64,000 nucleotides of DNA from Gymnorhina tibicen (taxonomy: Eukaryota; Chordata; Aves; Passeriformes; Artamidae): assembly GCA_013399875.1 (NCBI GenBank), contig VXAZ01004023.1, positions 1,735,422-1,799,421 on the forward strand, written 5' to 3'. A model generated the notes under the pieces. The model made no database searches and was not told where the DNA came from. It saw only the letters and a program-made list of their open reading frames with translations. Of the stretch, positions 1 through 13,100 are shown one piece after another (the first letter of the stretch is position 1; each line of letters opens with the position of its first letter). Made by a program: the position numbers and the translations under genes.

Positions 1-2490
1 GCATACCCTGTTTTTTCTACCCAGCAATGGCAGGCAATTCTTCACTGCTGCTGAACACTGCTGCAGTTACATACTGTTGTTCAATAAAACAGTACAGAGA
101 ATTTACTCAAGCTGATTTAAGTCAGGAGGAGTCTGTTGCTTATCCTCTGGAGGAATATTGGAAAACACTGACAGTTGGATGTTTCAGTGCTTTCTTATCT
201 GCAGAATTTGTCATTTATAAGATGTCATCATCTTTAGTATGTTATTCTGGAAACTTACTTAGAGGTAATGAGCAGGAAATTTGGCATTACTTTCAACATA
301 ATTCTCCATAATTATTTCTAAATCATAGTACAAAAATATTTTTCCACTCCATGATTTATGCAGCTTGTGCTCTTGTACACTCTGATGACTCAAAATTTCA
401 ACAGGCCCTCATGACATTATTTTCAACTTTCTATGTGCAGCTGGAGCTGGTGGGCCATATATTCCAGGACTATCTACAGCATCATATTAAGAACTATTAA
501 GTCAAACCATGTGTGAAATCAGCATATACAAATTAAGTTTTTTAATGTCTATGCCAAGTACCATACTTCAGGAGTAAAGTAGAATTAGTTTGCAATAACT
601 GAAGATGAGCTGTCATTCTCTTTCATGCCTTATTCCAATGACAAGTACTTCTTGAACTTTAATCACAAGTAACTTTTCCTTATTTTCAGTCTTTTAGCCT
701 CTCATTAAGTGGCAGTCTCTGTTTCTCATTGACCCATAATTTGAAGCAAATAGAATTGTACTTCTTTTTACCATTTGTATAGCACCTCATACAGCACCAT
801 TCTGCTGTTTATTAAGAATTTCTGGGTATGCTAGAACTTGTTTTGCTTGACCTCTCCTGGGTAATGAAGTCCAAACATGCTCTAAAGAGAAAAATAGATG
901 TTTTCAGCTTTCAGAGCTCTTAGAATTTGTAAGTGAGAGGTCCTGCTGGAGTACAGGTCCTTGTGAAGAGACAAAACTACCTCAGGAGACCAGCAGATTG
1001 TCCAAAGAGCATTTAAGCACTTGAGAGCAGGATGCTACCCGAGCACAAAAACGGTGGGGAAAAAATAAATTAACAGGATAAGCCTTGCTCTTATTAGTCA
1101 ATTTTCTGCATATAGGATAAAGTGCTTAGATGTAAGTGGAGTTAGGTGAAGAAAAGAATAAAATGGAATGGTATGTCTCAGAAAGTGTGCCACATAAACA
1201 ACATGCAGACAGTAGAAACTACATAACTGAAGGAGAATTTGGGGAAAAAATTTCCCTCAAAAAATCCATCCAGAGACAGATTGTACTGCACCCTGATAAC
1301 AAGCAGTGTGATGCAGCTGAGAGAGGGGTGATAGAATTGTAATTCAGTGATAGTTGTGTGTAATGAATAAGATCTAAGAGTGATAAACTTGGATCTTGCA
1401 ACACTATGGGGAACTGCAGGATTGCACAGTAATAATAGTGATGTCATTATTTGCTAGGTCATTTAGCTGATTTATTAGATTACTAGTAGTGGGTGGATTT
1501 AACAATAAACATTGAAGCCTCTCCTCTCAGGCCTGCAGTTGAGACAAATTAAGATCTCCAGGTAACAGCTGCCCTCTCACCCCTGCATCCTCCGAAAGAC
1601 ATTTTTGGTTTAGATATATTAGTCTGCCAAGTCCTTAAGGGCTGCAAACCTTTGGAGTGAGTTTTACCACTGATTTCACAAATTTGCCTGAAGAAAAACT
1701 GGCAACATTTTGTTTTAGCTTAAGTTGGTGCAAACCACTAATTAGACCTCATTATTTGAAGAATATTTTGCTTTATGTGAATTAAGGTTTTTGTTGAAGT
1801 GATCTAAATTATCTACTTTCAACAGAAAAACCAAGAGAAAAAGTTAAAAAACAAATTTTAACTAAATCATTTTCTATTCACATGCTCATACAAGCCTATA
1901 AAATTCTTTTCATGCATGTGTGGTAGTAGCACTCACCTTCTCCCTGGCTGACACATGGGGCCAACCACCCTTTCATGACCCAAGGTGGGAATGGGAAGAG
2001 CAGAACCCCTTGGCCCACAGACAGGGTCCCCAGCCAACAGGGCAAGAGACATTTCTGCACCATGACCAGGTATGACCTGACCAGGTTATCCATGGGGGCC
2101 GTGCTGGACACCTGGGTGTTGTTTTCCTTGGAACAGAGGGTCTGTGAGGGGATGCCAGACATCCAAGGAGACTTCCCGGACTGAGTGTCCCTCACCACTC
2201 TCTCCCAGGGCAGTCACTATTTTCCTACTGGATATCTCTGAGTGATCATTTGACCCTTAGATCTTCCGGGTACCCAGTTGTCCAAGTCCTTAGCTCCCAT
2301 GGACTGTTGTAATATCAGATGGGTTTGTGTTGGACACAGCACAGTTCCCACCTTCCCCCTTCAAGAGTCTTTTCTGCATTAGTCTCATACAGCATGTGCA
2401 GGGATTCTGAGACAGGACCATGGCCACACAGTCCTGAAGTTACGTTCCCAATACATTACCACTACAGAGAGGGTGTTTGGGTTTTTAAAT
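1..2490. other. Intergenic, no recognised gene
   Basis: Upstream flank of CIBAR1. Short open frames at 27-311 and 1136-1342 resemble no family I know and have no splice or promoter context. The part from about 1950 to 2290 is visibly richer in G and C than its surroundings, but I cannot assign it to a gene or a repeat family. Confidence 0.6.
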
Positions 2491-2492
2491 GT

Positions 2493-2548
2493 TTTTGGTT
2501 TGGTTTGGTTTGGTTTGGTTTGGTTTGGTTTGGTTTGGTTTGGTTTTG
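2493..2548. repeat. (GGTTT)n pentanucleotide microsatellite
   Basis: About ten near-perfect TTTGG units in a row, followed by a poly-T stretch around 2552-2565. Repeats of this type are common in bird genomes. The 2560-2845 stretch beyond it shows no recognisable gene. Confidence 0.95.
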
Positions 2549-2847
2549 TTCTTCTTTTTTTTTTTGACCTTTCCTGGTGCTCCATGGCATTTCTCCCATG
2601 GCTGCTCAACCTCAACAGCTCTCCCTTAGGTGAAGATAGGTTGGCCAGTTCCCCTGGTACTCCTTGCCACTTTCCAAGGCTGGACATGCAAAAAAAGAGA
2701 CTTTACAAAAAGAAGTTCCCTGACTATTTTTTTTTTCTGCTCCTGTACCAGCCCAGGCCTTGACACTGCGCTTGTCCTTGAACAGACCCAGCCCCCGCCC
2801 TTGGGCGGGCTCAGGTGTGGGGAGCACCTGGATGACTCCAGTCACTA

Positions 2848-3782
2848 AGTGGTGTCCCCCAGGGATCAGCATTGGGCCCAGTCCTAGTCAGTATCTTTGC
2901 TGATGACCCAGATGAGGGAATGAAATGCACCCTTAATAAATTTGAAGGTGACAGTAAGTTGGGCAGGAGTGTTGAAAGGATCTGCAAAGGGATCTGGACA
3001 GGCTGGATCAATGGGCCAAGACCAACTGTATGAGGTTCAACAAGGCCAGGTCCTGCACTTGGGTCAAAATGACCCCTGCAGTGCTACAGGCTGGGGGAAG
3101 TGTCTGGAAAGCTGCCCAGTGGCAAAGGACCTGGGCATGCTGGTTGACAGTGGCTGAATATGAGCCAGCATGTACCCAGGTGGCCAAGAAGGCCAGTGGC
3201 ATCCTGGCCTGTATCAGCAATAGTGTGGCCAGCAGACCAGGGCAGTGATTGTCACCCTGTATTGGGCACTGGTGAGTCCACACCTCAAGTGCTGTGTCCG
3301 GTTCTGGGCCCCTCAGTACAGGAAAGACATTGAGGTGCTGGAGCGTGTCCAGAGAAGGGCAATGGAGCTGGTGAAGGGTCTGGAGCACAAGTCCTGTGAG
3401 GAGCAGCTGAGGGAGCCGGGAGTGTTCAGCCTGGAGAAAAGGAAGCTCACGGGGGACCTTATCACTCTGGACAGCTCCCTGAAAGGAGGTTGTAGCCAGG
3501 CGAGGGTCGGCCTCTTCTCCCGGGTAGCAAGCGATAGGACAAGAAGACAGAGTTCTTGAGATGCGCCAGAGGAGGTTTAGGTCGGACGTAAATCAGCCCT
3601 TCACAGAAGGGGTGATTAGACACTGGAATGGGCTGCCCAGGGAGGTGGTGGAGTAACCGTCCCTGGAGGTGTTTAAGGAAAGACTGGACGTGGCACTCAG
3701 TGCCATGGTCTAGCTGACACGGTGGTGTTCGGTCAGAGGTTGGACTCGATGATCTCAGCGCTCCTTTCTAACCGCACTGATC
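2848..3782 (+). mobile_element. CR1 LINE, 5'-truncated, plus orientation
   Basis: The segment reads as the 3' part of a chicken-repeat-1 (CR1) non-LTR retrotransposon. It starts at the reverse-transcriptase region corresponding to the G-V-P-Q-G motif, continues through the characteristic 'gatctggacaggctggat' and 'aagtcctgtgaggagcagct' stretches, and ends in the untranslated 3' tail ('tggactcgatgatctca'). The reading frame is broken by shifts and stops, so it is a dead fragment. Its end lies about 200 bp upstream of the CIBAR1 start codon. Exact ends are approximate. Confidence 0.93.
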
Positions 3783-4130
3783 CTGGGCTTCTCAGATCGT
3801 GGAATTGCGTGCTCCCCCCGCGGCACCCGCCGGCCGCGGAGCTCCCGCAGCCCGTCCCGCAGGCCGAGGGGCGGGGCCGGGCCGGGTCCCGGGCGGGCGG
3901 GCGGTGTCCATGGAAACCGAGCGCACGCGGAGCGCCGCCTCCCTTCCCTGCTTCCCGCCGGGCCGCCGCCGCAGTCGCCACCATGATGCTGCTGGGCCGC
4001 GGGCTGGACGCCAGGTACGGGGGCGCGGAGGGCCGGGGAGCCCCGGAGTGTTGTGCGGGAGGAGGCCCCGCTTCGGGCAGCGTCCCCGGGGGTGGCGCGG
4101 GGGTCGGGGAGCGATGCAGGCCCGGTCGTT
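3783..4130 (+). promoter_or_regulatory. CIBAR1: CpG-island promoter of CIBAR1
   Basis: An abrupt GC- and CpG-rich block surrounds the first coding exon, starting just where the CR1 copy ends and fading in intron 1. There is no obvious TATA box. The first codons sit in a near-ideal initiation context (GCCACC before the ATG at 3983). The transcription start itself cannot be placed from sequence alone. Confidence 0.75.
3983..4014 (+). CDS. CIBAR1: CIBAR1 coding exon 1
   Basis: Start at the first of two tandem ATG codons in a GCCACC context. It encodes [10 protein letters not shown] plus two bases of the next codon (phase 2) and ends at CAG|GTACGG. The N-terminus differs from the human MMRRTLENRNA-type start, which is also the least conserved part of the family. 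Confidence 0.9.
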
Positions 4131-7100
4131 CTTAGCGCATCTGCCCTCCTTAGGGGATGGGGGCCGCCTCTGCCTTCCTCCGGTAATGGCCGCAAAACTT
4201 TTCCAGGCCTAGTGTGCTATGCAGAGATGGAGTTACGATGTGCTACCGGTATTTCTTTGGACCTCTCGCGAATAATTCTGTGGACAATTCTAAGCGGTCG
4301 CGATAATGGGGGGAGGGGGGAATAAAAACTTTTCGACCCCCATATAAGAAAATACAGTGTTTCGTGTCCCAGAATTAAATACTAGTTGCATGGGTGTACT
4401 GTGAGATCTGAATTGTAAAGTGGGTGATTACGGCTTCCTCCTGGAGGGAAACACTTTCTGACATTAAGACCTTTCAAGAAAATAGGAAAGATACACCTTT
4501 TACTGAAGATCTTATCAGGTAGTATTAATTTTGGAAAACAGCTTTATTAGTACTTAATGAAATTCGTACTTGCTTACTCACCTGGTGAAACCTTCCCTGT
4601 TCAAGTGGTTCTGTGCTCCAGAATGTCCTGGAGGACTGAAAACTTCCTTGGATTTTTTTTAACCTTAACAGAATCTCTTTTGAATAGTCTTCCAGACAGC
4701 TTGCCATGAAGCAGCCCAACTGGGTTTTTGCCCAAGGCAGAACTTCGGCATATACTTTTCCTGAAGTAAAGGTGTTCCTCATTTGAATTGCTAGCATTGT
4801 TGTTTAGTCTCAAAGTACCAGATTTCTTCGAGTTTTTCTGATCATCGTGTATCCCGATACGAAGTCAGTATTTAAATATTCGTATTTAAGTATTGGGATA
4901 GTTTAAGGATATGAAAGAAGTGTTTGTTTCTGTCCCTTGTCAAGATAGTGGCAGGAGTGAATTCTCTTGCTGAGAGTTCTAGCACTTCACATCACTAACC
5001 TTGTGTTAGACCGTAGAGACATCTTAGGACCCAGTATCTGGCAGGTACTGTTAGCTGAATTGTCTTACAGCTGATTCAGTCAGATCAATGACAACTGGCA
5101 TGAGTTCACTTGACCATCAAATAATACAGGAATATGAAAGCAAAATACAAAGTGAAATATGTGAGTTACTGGAATTACTTATCTAAATCATTAATAATGA
5201 AATATACAGGCATTGGATCAAATGAATTAATTCGATTTATGTAGTTTAACAGAAAATAATTTATTAGTGTGATGAATGTCCTTTCAGCAGTATTAGAGTT
5301 TTCACCTCTCCTGTCCATGCACTTTTCGTTTATAATTCTCGGTGGTATTTATTCTGTGTAGTGCTGACCAGGATCAGTTTGTTCACAATTTAAAGAACAT
5401 GTAATACCTTTACCAATTTGTCCTCTACTGCCTAATTTCTCCAGCCACTGACTTGCCTGGCTGTTGCAGGAAGGGGTGGTCTTGCAGAAGTCTTGTTTGA
5501 GACTGCAGGTGTTACCACTGCGTTAGTAACTAATACCAATAGTAATAGTGAGCTTTGGCTTAAATGCAGGAGGAAAACTTCCAAGCAGATTTTTGTGATT
5601 TGGGTTTTCATCTATTGGATCTTTAAGTGTAAATCTGCTTTTTTGTTTTGTTTGTTACTCATTCATAAATATGCACATGTTACATCAGTTATAACATTCT
5701 CTTTTTAAGAATAAATTTCTGCTTTGCACTGAAATGAGATATCCACATTATTAATAGTATAATTACATAGTTTTTCTTCTGTATGTGTTGTAAACATTTG
5801 TGCCCTTCTTATTTTTCACTTACTTTTCTTTGGTATCCAGGGACAATCAGACTAGACAAATACAAGATGCTGTTTCAAATGTGGAAAAACATTTTGGTGA
5901 ATTGTGCCAAATATTTGCTGGATATGTACGTAAAACTGCCAGACTACGAGACAAAGCAGATCTTCTGGTAAATGAAATATATGCATATGCAGCTACAGAG
6001 ACACCAAACTTAAAAGTTGGACTGAAAAACTTTGCAGATGAATTTTCCAGACTTCAGGATTATCGCCAGGCAGAGGTACAAAATTAAAGCTGTACATGTT
6101 GTGTTTGCCATCTGAACTTTTCAGTTACTTATCTGTGATTAAAAGGGAAATCATATACTCTGCAATTGGAAGAGAAACATAGGAGAAAACATGTCTACAG
6201 ATATTAGTGTCTGAGCAAGGTAGGCTGCCAAAGCATGCATCATTTACCCTCCTAATAAGTTCATTGAAAACTGCCTAAAATTAGTCCTGTTGAAGTCAGC
6301 AACACTATCCCTATGAACACTCAAAGTATTTGAGACAGAGCAAGTTTTTCTTATTGGTCTTAGACTTTGGATTATGATTTATGGTTAATAAGGTGTTCTT
6401 TTTAGTTGTGTGACTTGAGTTGTCTAGCAGCAGCTGAGGCAAAGTCAGTCATTTTCCTTTGCTGAGCATTATCAGAAATAGTATTGAAGAGGTGCTGTCA
6501 GGGACCACTGTAGATTTCATAAGTTTAGAGTTCAACTCTAAAAGTACAAACTTAATTTGGACCATATGTGACTATATAGTCACATTTCTGCTAGATGAGT
6601 GAGAGTGTAAAGAAAGGTGTTTATGCCACTTACACATTTATGTGTGGTGCCAGTCAAACTGTAACTTACAATGCAGAATTTCAAATACTGAGTTTTAAAA
6701 AAAAAATTCATTCACATATTTACATGTACTCAAACTAGTTTTTGGAGTATGTATCTATTCTTTTAGTAGAATGTAGAAAATTCCCATTTATAGTTTTGAA
6801 CAGCTAAGACCCACTATAATTCAAAAAAGAGACTGAAGTAGTTGACATTCTTTATGTTTTCAGATAGGACTTTCTTATTTTGGAGAGCATTGCAAGTCAT
6901 CTCTCCATAATAACAAAGTGGAAAAAGAAAACCTTTTAAAAGTAGTTAATATGGGAAGCAGAGAGTTTCAAATGCAAGAAATATATGAGGATCTTCAACA
7001 ATCTATTTAGGGAGTGATTTTTAAGAAGTAATAAGAAACCTTAGGGTGTGTGCAATTTTTATTTTTTCCATAAGCTCTTATATATCTGGCTCCAGCTGAG

Positions 7101-10100
7101 CCACATGTAGGTCCTTATGCTTCAATTGATGTAATAACAAATTATCCTCTGCTAATAGATTATATTGTGGCCAAAGTTGAATGTGAACTCAGACTGCATG
7201 ATCTCTCTGTTTTCATCATTAAACTATGAACCTGTAATTTTGAGGTACATCTGTAACAACTTGAGTTTTGCTTCTTTTGACTTTAAATGTGTTTTTAAAA
7301 ACTGACATTTGGCCTACATCCTCCTGCCATGCCTGTCTGCAAAGCAACACTGTCCTGTGAAGGAAAAAAGGCAGAAGCAGCAAAGGAAAAGAGAAGCTTT
7401 TAGTGTTTAAATCAAGTTCTCCTTTGCTCCTGAAAACAAAATACACGATCTCAGCTTTGTTTCTTCTGGGCATCAAGTCACTTAACAGTTTTCCTGCTTG
7501 CTTGACAAAGTGGGCAAGAGAAAATTAGCTTAGAAGGATTATCAATTTCTAGTCTTCAGCTGCAGTGCTAGATATATAAATACTGAGGTGTGAGGTACCA
7601 CAACATGTGGAAGGGTAAGTAAGCAGGTTATTTTCTGTAATACGTGTGTTGTTTAGAGCCTTACTGCCCTATTCCTTTCTATTCAATTGGCAGTTCAAGT
7701 GAAATTGTTTGACAGCGCACTGGTAGATCGTATCAAGGAGAAATGTTTGCTCAGCTGGCATAGATTTTGGCTGACTGGTGACTACCAGTATAGAGGAAAC
7801 TGTCCCTTCCTTGTAGAGGTATGCATCTTGTCCTAATCTGGATGTAGCAGCGATGGGCCACAGGACTCACTCATGGTCCATAAGTCATTGGCAGATTACG
7901 CTGGGGCCACTCAGACAGTTTTGTCAGATTTGACAAGCAGGTCTTATCCCATTGCCTGTCTGACCATATGTAGCTGTTTTTCTGACTAGGAGAACTGAAA
8001 CAAAAATTCACAACCATTCATCTGTGAGAGCATTTATGCATTTTACACACCCTGTTATTGGTATTTTTAGTTCACTCAGTACCAGTGAAGCTGTTTCCGT
8101 TATTTTTAAGTGCTCCATTTTGTACAGTATACTTGATAGCAAAGATGGCTTAGTCCATAACCTATCCATAAGTGTAGAGCAAATACATTGATCTTTAGAT
8201 AGAAAGCTACAGAACTCCAAGATGCAATGTTGGATGTATTTAGTATTCAGTTCAATGTATTCAGAATTTTCCATGTTTCATTTATCCTGATCTAATTAAG
8301 AAAAAAGGAATTCTACTAGAAATCAGCTTGAGCTCTTTAGAAAACAAATTACTTCTTGTCTAATGTACTTGAGTGTAGTTTTTACAGAATTTTTAAAAAC
8401 TCTTATCCTAGTATTTTTTCAGCATATATGGACTTAATTCCTAATCAGATGAGTCACTATTAAATTAATTGTTTCCCATTTCTGCATACCATGGATATAG
8501 ATGATTTTAGCAACCTTGTGATTTCTTTTGTAGGTTGACAGGCTGGAAGCCAAGGTTGTTGAACCTCTGAAATGTTATGGGACCATAGTGAAACTTAAAA
8601 GGGTAGGTTAAATATCTGTTTTCTCACAAGGTACATTTCAGTGTCCTGGCCACTCAGTTGAAAACTTTTAGTTTGTGGGGAAAATGGTTCTGATTTTTCA
8701 TATTTCAATAATCAGTTTAACTTAATTATGTAGTTAGACATCTGAACTGAAGCTATATATATGCTGGAGAAAAAAGCTTTGATGTGAAGACAAGGATATT
8801 CAGGCTCTTTGAGCACAAGCAAATGCTCAGAAAAGGCATTAGTGTGAAACTTCCTGGATAGTGTAAATTCAAGACTTTTTTATTTATAAATAATGTCATT
8901 TATTATTGTTTGATTTTGATGATGATGGTGATATTATTGTTATTATTATTACTACTACTACTTTGGCTCTTAGTCATCAACATGCTGCCTTTAATAGCTT
9001 TTCTAACTCAGAATTATGTTCTACATTAAAGTTCATAATTTAGAAAACACATTTGAACCTGATAAGTAAGTAGTGGCCTAAATACCTCTCTGCTAAGTCA
9101 TCGTGATGACCTGAAGATACACAAAAATCTGAGGTCTCTTCATTCACTGTATTTTAGAAACAGTGTTTATAGGGGTTTGAAATATTCCCTTAAAATATCT
9201 GTGAGTTTTTTTTCTCCAGGAAGGATAAGCTTGAGCAAGTAATTTTTAATAAGCAGATACTAGTTTATAAGATGAAAGTAGATTCATTATATTTGGATTT
9301 TATACAGAGAATACCTTAATCCTGCAAACTCAAATCTGCAATTGGTGTATATGTCTGTACCATAATCTATATAAATCAAAATATTAAATTATTGTTATCG
9401 GATGGTATTTTACGTACAAAAATCTTGCGATGTATTCATCATGGTTAATTTGAGTAGATTGTGGCACTGCATCTTAAGCAAGCAATTTTCATATGTTTTT
9501 GTTCTGGTTTTTTTCCATATGGTGAAGAACCAAGTAGAGTGTTCGGAACATTCTGGTGGTTAGAGAAATGATTGTGAAGGAAATGCATCCTGCACTTGAG
9601 TAGGACTACCCATGCTAGTCCTTAGCAGAGCTGTAGAGTATAGAGCCTAAAACCTGGTATCTTAATGGTCACTCTGAAACCCAGTTTGTGAGATCTAGAA
9701 CTGAGTACTCTGTGGGATATAAACGTTGAGGGTGGGAGACAAGTTTCATGTGTTTGTGGCAGTAGGGTTGCCGAGGAGACACAAAACATTACAGCAATGC
9801 CTGGGGCTTCCAAAGCATTGGAGAGACTTGAGGTGCATTGCCACTGATCGCCAGTAATGCCGAGGACAGAAGCAACTGAAACCAAGTCATTGCTTGCAAC
9901 AGTGAATGGAATTTCCTGTGGTCTTTGCCTTTCAGAATGTCAGAAAGCATTGCATGTTTATTTTAGCTGCAGTGAAGAGTACAAGAGGATTCTTAAACTG
10001 TAGATGGGATTAACTATTTTACCAGTTTACCTTTGAACTAAGATAGAGTTCACTAAAGATGTAGGCCATTAAATGGTTATTTTTTTCCCATTGCACATTG

Positions 10101-13100
10101 ACCATAAACCCTGGTTAAAACTCCAACTGCCTGGTCTTCAGTTATCATCTCTAATCACTGGGACATATTTAGTGACAAAGGAAATTTTGTCACTCATGTG
10201 AATCTAGCACAAGCTGCTAGTTCTACCTGTAACTACATTAGCTAAGTAAGACCAGGCAGAGTGTGTCTGTTTTAGTCCCCGAGCCACCAGCTGGGATGGC
10301 TGGGGAACCAGGAGGCTCAGCAGCTCGGTGGTGGGTGAATTCAGAGATCTAACACCCCCCACAAGTCAGATAGCCAAATCCCCTCACCTGGTCTTGTGAC
10401 CTGTGTGAGGAGGGTTCCCCTGGTTGGTCAGCAGCCAGACAGTCACTCTAACCTTGGGTCACACCACATTGGCCCTCAGCTGTTGTCCCTCCCCTGTCTG
10501 TATCCCTTGAAAAAGAACTTGGCGGGCGGGGCCCGTTCTCTTGCTACCTGGCCAGCCTGCGTGCCGGTCAGAATAAACATCGGATCCCTCGCAAGAGCCA
10601 TCTCTGGACTCTTTACTTCTGATACCGCTCGAGCTAGCAAGCTCTGTGTGGGCTTGGCCGCGTGCCTCCACCGCACGGGTGAGAGAGAAACTGTATGCGA
10701 GGTGCTGGACACCGTCAGGAGTTCCTGAGCCAGGAATTCTTAGGGAAAAGCAACAGTTTCCTCCACCAGCCAGGCCACACAGCGGCATGTGTCATTATAG
10801 CACTTCCTATAAAGGGGATGCTCTCACTGCTGCTTACTTACTGGATCTCTTCCAGGATCTACACAGGAGTATTTCTGTGCTTTTATCTTAAAACAACTGT
10901 TGCTTTTTCTGTGGTGTAAGACATCAATGTCCTGTGCTACTAAACGCTTTAAAGAGGCCCAGGTCAATCAGAGTAGTGTTGTCCTTTATCTACTAATGCA
11001 GTAAAATTGTTTCATTCACTTGTTCTGGTTCGCAATGCTGAATAGCTTCAGTGGAAGCTAATACAATATTCTTGTCCTGTAATGCAGCTTAAATGTAGGA
11101 TATGAGAATTTCTTTCTGTTTCATTGTTCTATATCTCAATCTTCACTTTTCTGATTTTTGGCAACTCTGTTCCTGGTTCCTTTTCTTCACGTAAAACAGG
11201 ACATCATAAAACCAAAGTGATCCACGTGCAGAAGAAAGGATTGATTTGCTTTAATAACTTCAGTGACTAAAGCAGGTAACAGTACAGTGATGAGGCTCTG
11301 CCAGTTCATTGTCTGGTAGATGAACTGTAGCTGTACTTCTGTATGATTTGAAATATGATGGGTTACCAAAGTTCTTACGTGTGACTTGAATTCATAGTTA
11401 AAACCTAGAAGGACTGTGAATAATTTTATATCCTCTGTACCTTTTATCTCATTGCCTATTCCTTTCCATTCCATTTTTCCTTGAGTGTAATTAAAGCATA
11501 TTTTCCAAAAACATGTCAAAGTTTGGTCTAAAGACACACTGGAGGTGAACGTAGGACTGTTTGTGGTAGTTAGTGGTTAGTTGATGTTTGTGGTGTTCTG
11601 TTTTAAATGAAAGACTTCACCTAATCTTTGGTTCTTGTTATATGCTCCACTGAGATGAAAGAGCTCTGTAATGCTCTGGGTTTTTTCTGGATGAAGGTAT
11701 TAAGATGCTAGTAAAACCAATTTTTCTTTTTTTTTCTGTTAGGTAATAATGTGCACCTTGATTCTTTCACCGTAAATTGCACTTTCCCCAGCTTTTTAAT
11801 ATTTTTATTGGGGTTTTTTCTGCAACCTTTTCAGTTTTTCAACATCTTAGACAAAATATGTGTGTAACTGGGCCCTATTTTGTACATCCAAAACTTGTAC
11901 ACAGCTTCACCACTACAGCCATAGTAGCACTAATTCTTTGTCACACTTTGGCTAGAAGAGAAGTATGTTTCATGGTGGCTGTTGCTACAGAAAACAGAGG
12001 TGGAGGAGGGAACAGTTCAGTCCCTGTAGGTATTACCAAAGTCACTACACGCTAGAAAGAAATTAGTCAATTTAATAATGGTAGCTCTAGAACTTTGCAT
12101 CCTCAAGTACACTTTGCATGTAAGTCAGAAACCTTTCAAGCCACAGTGTTAAATCTGATTGTTTTAAATGGGCCTAGAAAGTCAGTGCTGTTAACAGGGT
12201 TCAGTCATTGAATATCACTAAACATGCAGCTGTGACCATGAGATAAAAAACTTTGTTCTGTTTCAAAAATAAATACGTTCTTATCTCTCTCTACCTTTAA
12301 AATTCAAAACAATGAAAAAATTTCTGTATTACTGTGTTTCTTGCAGCCACATGGTTTTCACAAAGGCAAAAGGCCTTTTCAGCAGTTTTTGACTTTAGAG
12401 GTGGTGTAAATTCCCTTCTGAAAGAAGAGCAGTAAAACTAGTTTTGATAGGCTGAAGATGAATTAGTTTTTATTACCAGAAACCAGCTCTGTCTCCCTAG
12501 AGATGAAGCAAAATGACAGTTTATATACAAGGACATACAGACAGTAAGGATAGAAACAGGGGAGAAACTGCATATTTTGACCCCAACCTCATGTACAGCC
12601 TCGTTATTGAAGGAACACACAGCACTGTGAAACTTGGCAATCTTGTGCTTGTCACTGACTAGTGATCTGGTCGCAGGATCACAAAACTTGCTGAAAGACA
12701 CATTCTTAATTGCATATCCTTCTGAGTGAAGGAGATATACAAGCATTAAAATTTTGAAATCCACAGAAGAAGCACAGACAACTTCCCAATATGATAGTTT
12801 CTAATAGCTCTAACTCCATTCTGGAGTAGTAAATAAATGGGAAGTGGTATTTTTAGAGTAACAGGTCATTTGAAATGCATGCCCAATCCTGCCTCAGATT
12901 TTGTTAGACTTTGGACTGTATTTCTGCTTGTTCCTAACTAGTACTCCTTTAAACTGGAACCATCAAAATTTCCATACCAGTGTCGATGGAGTGATAAATA
13001 TTTGACTGATAATCTTACATTCTATGAATGTCAAACAGTTTGTAAAACACAGTTTTATCGCATGAACAATAATTTGAGAAAGCTGATAGATAAACATTCT

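Noticed and set aside
27..311. 94-codon open frame at the left edge
   Set aside because: Does not resemble any protein family I know and has no supporting splice sites.
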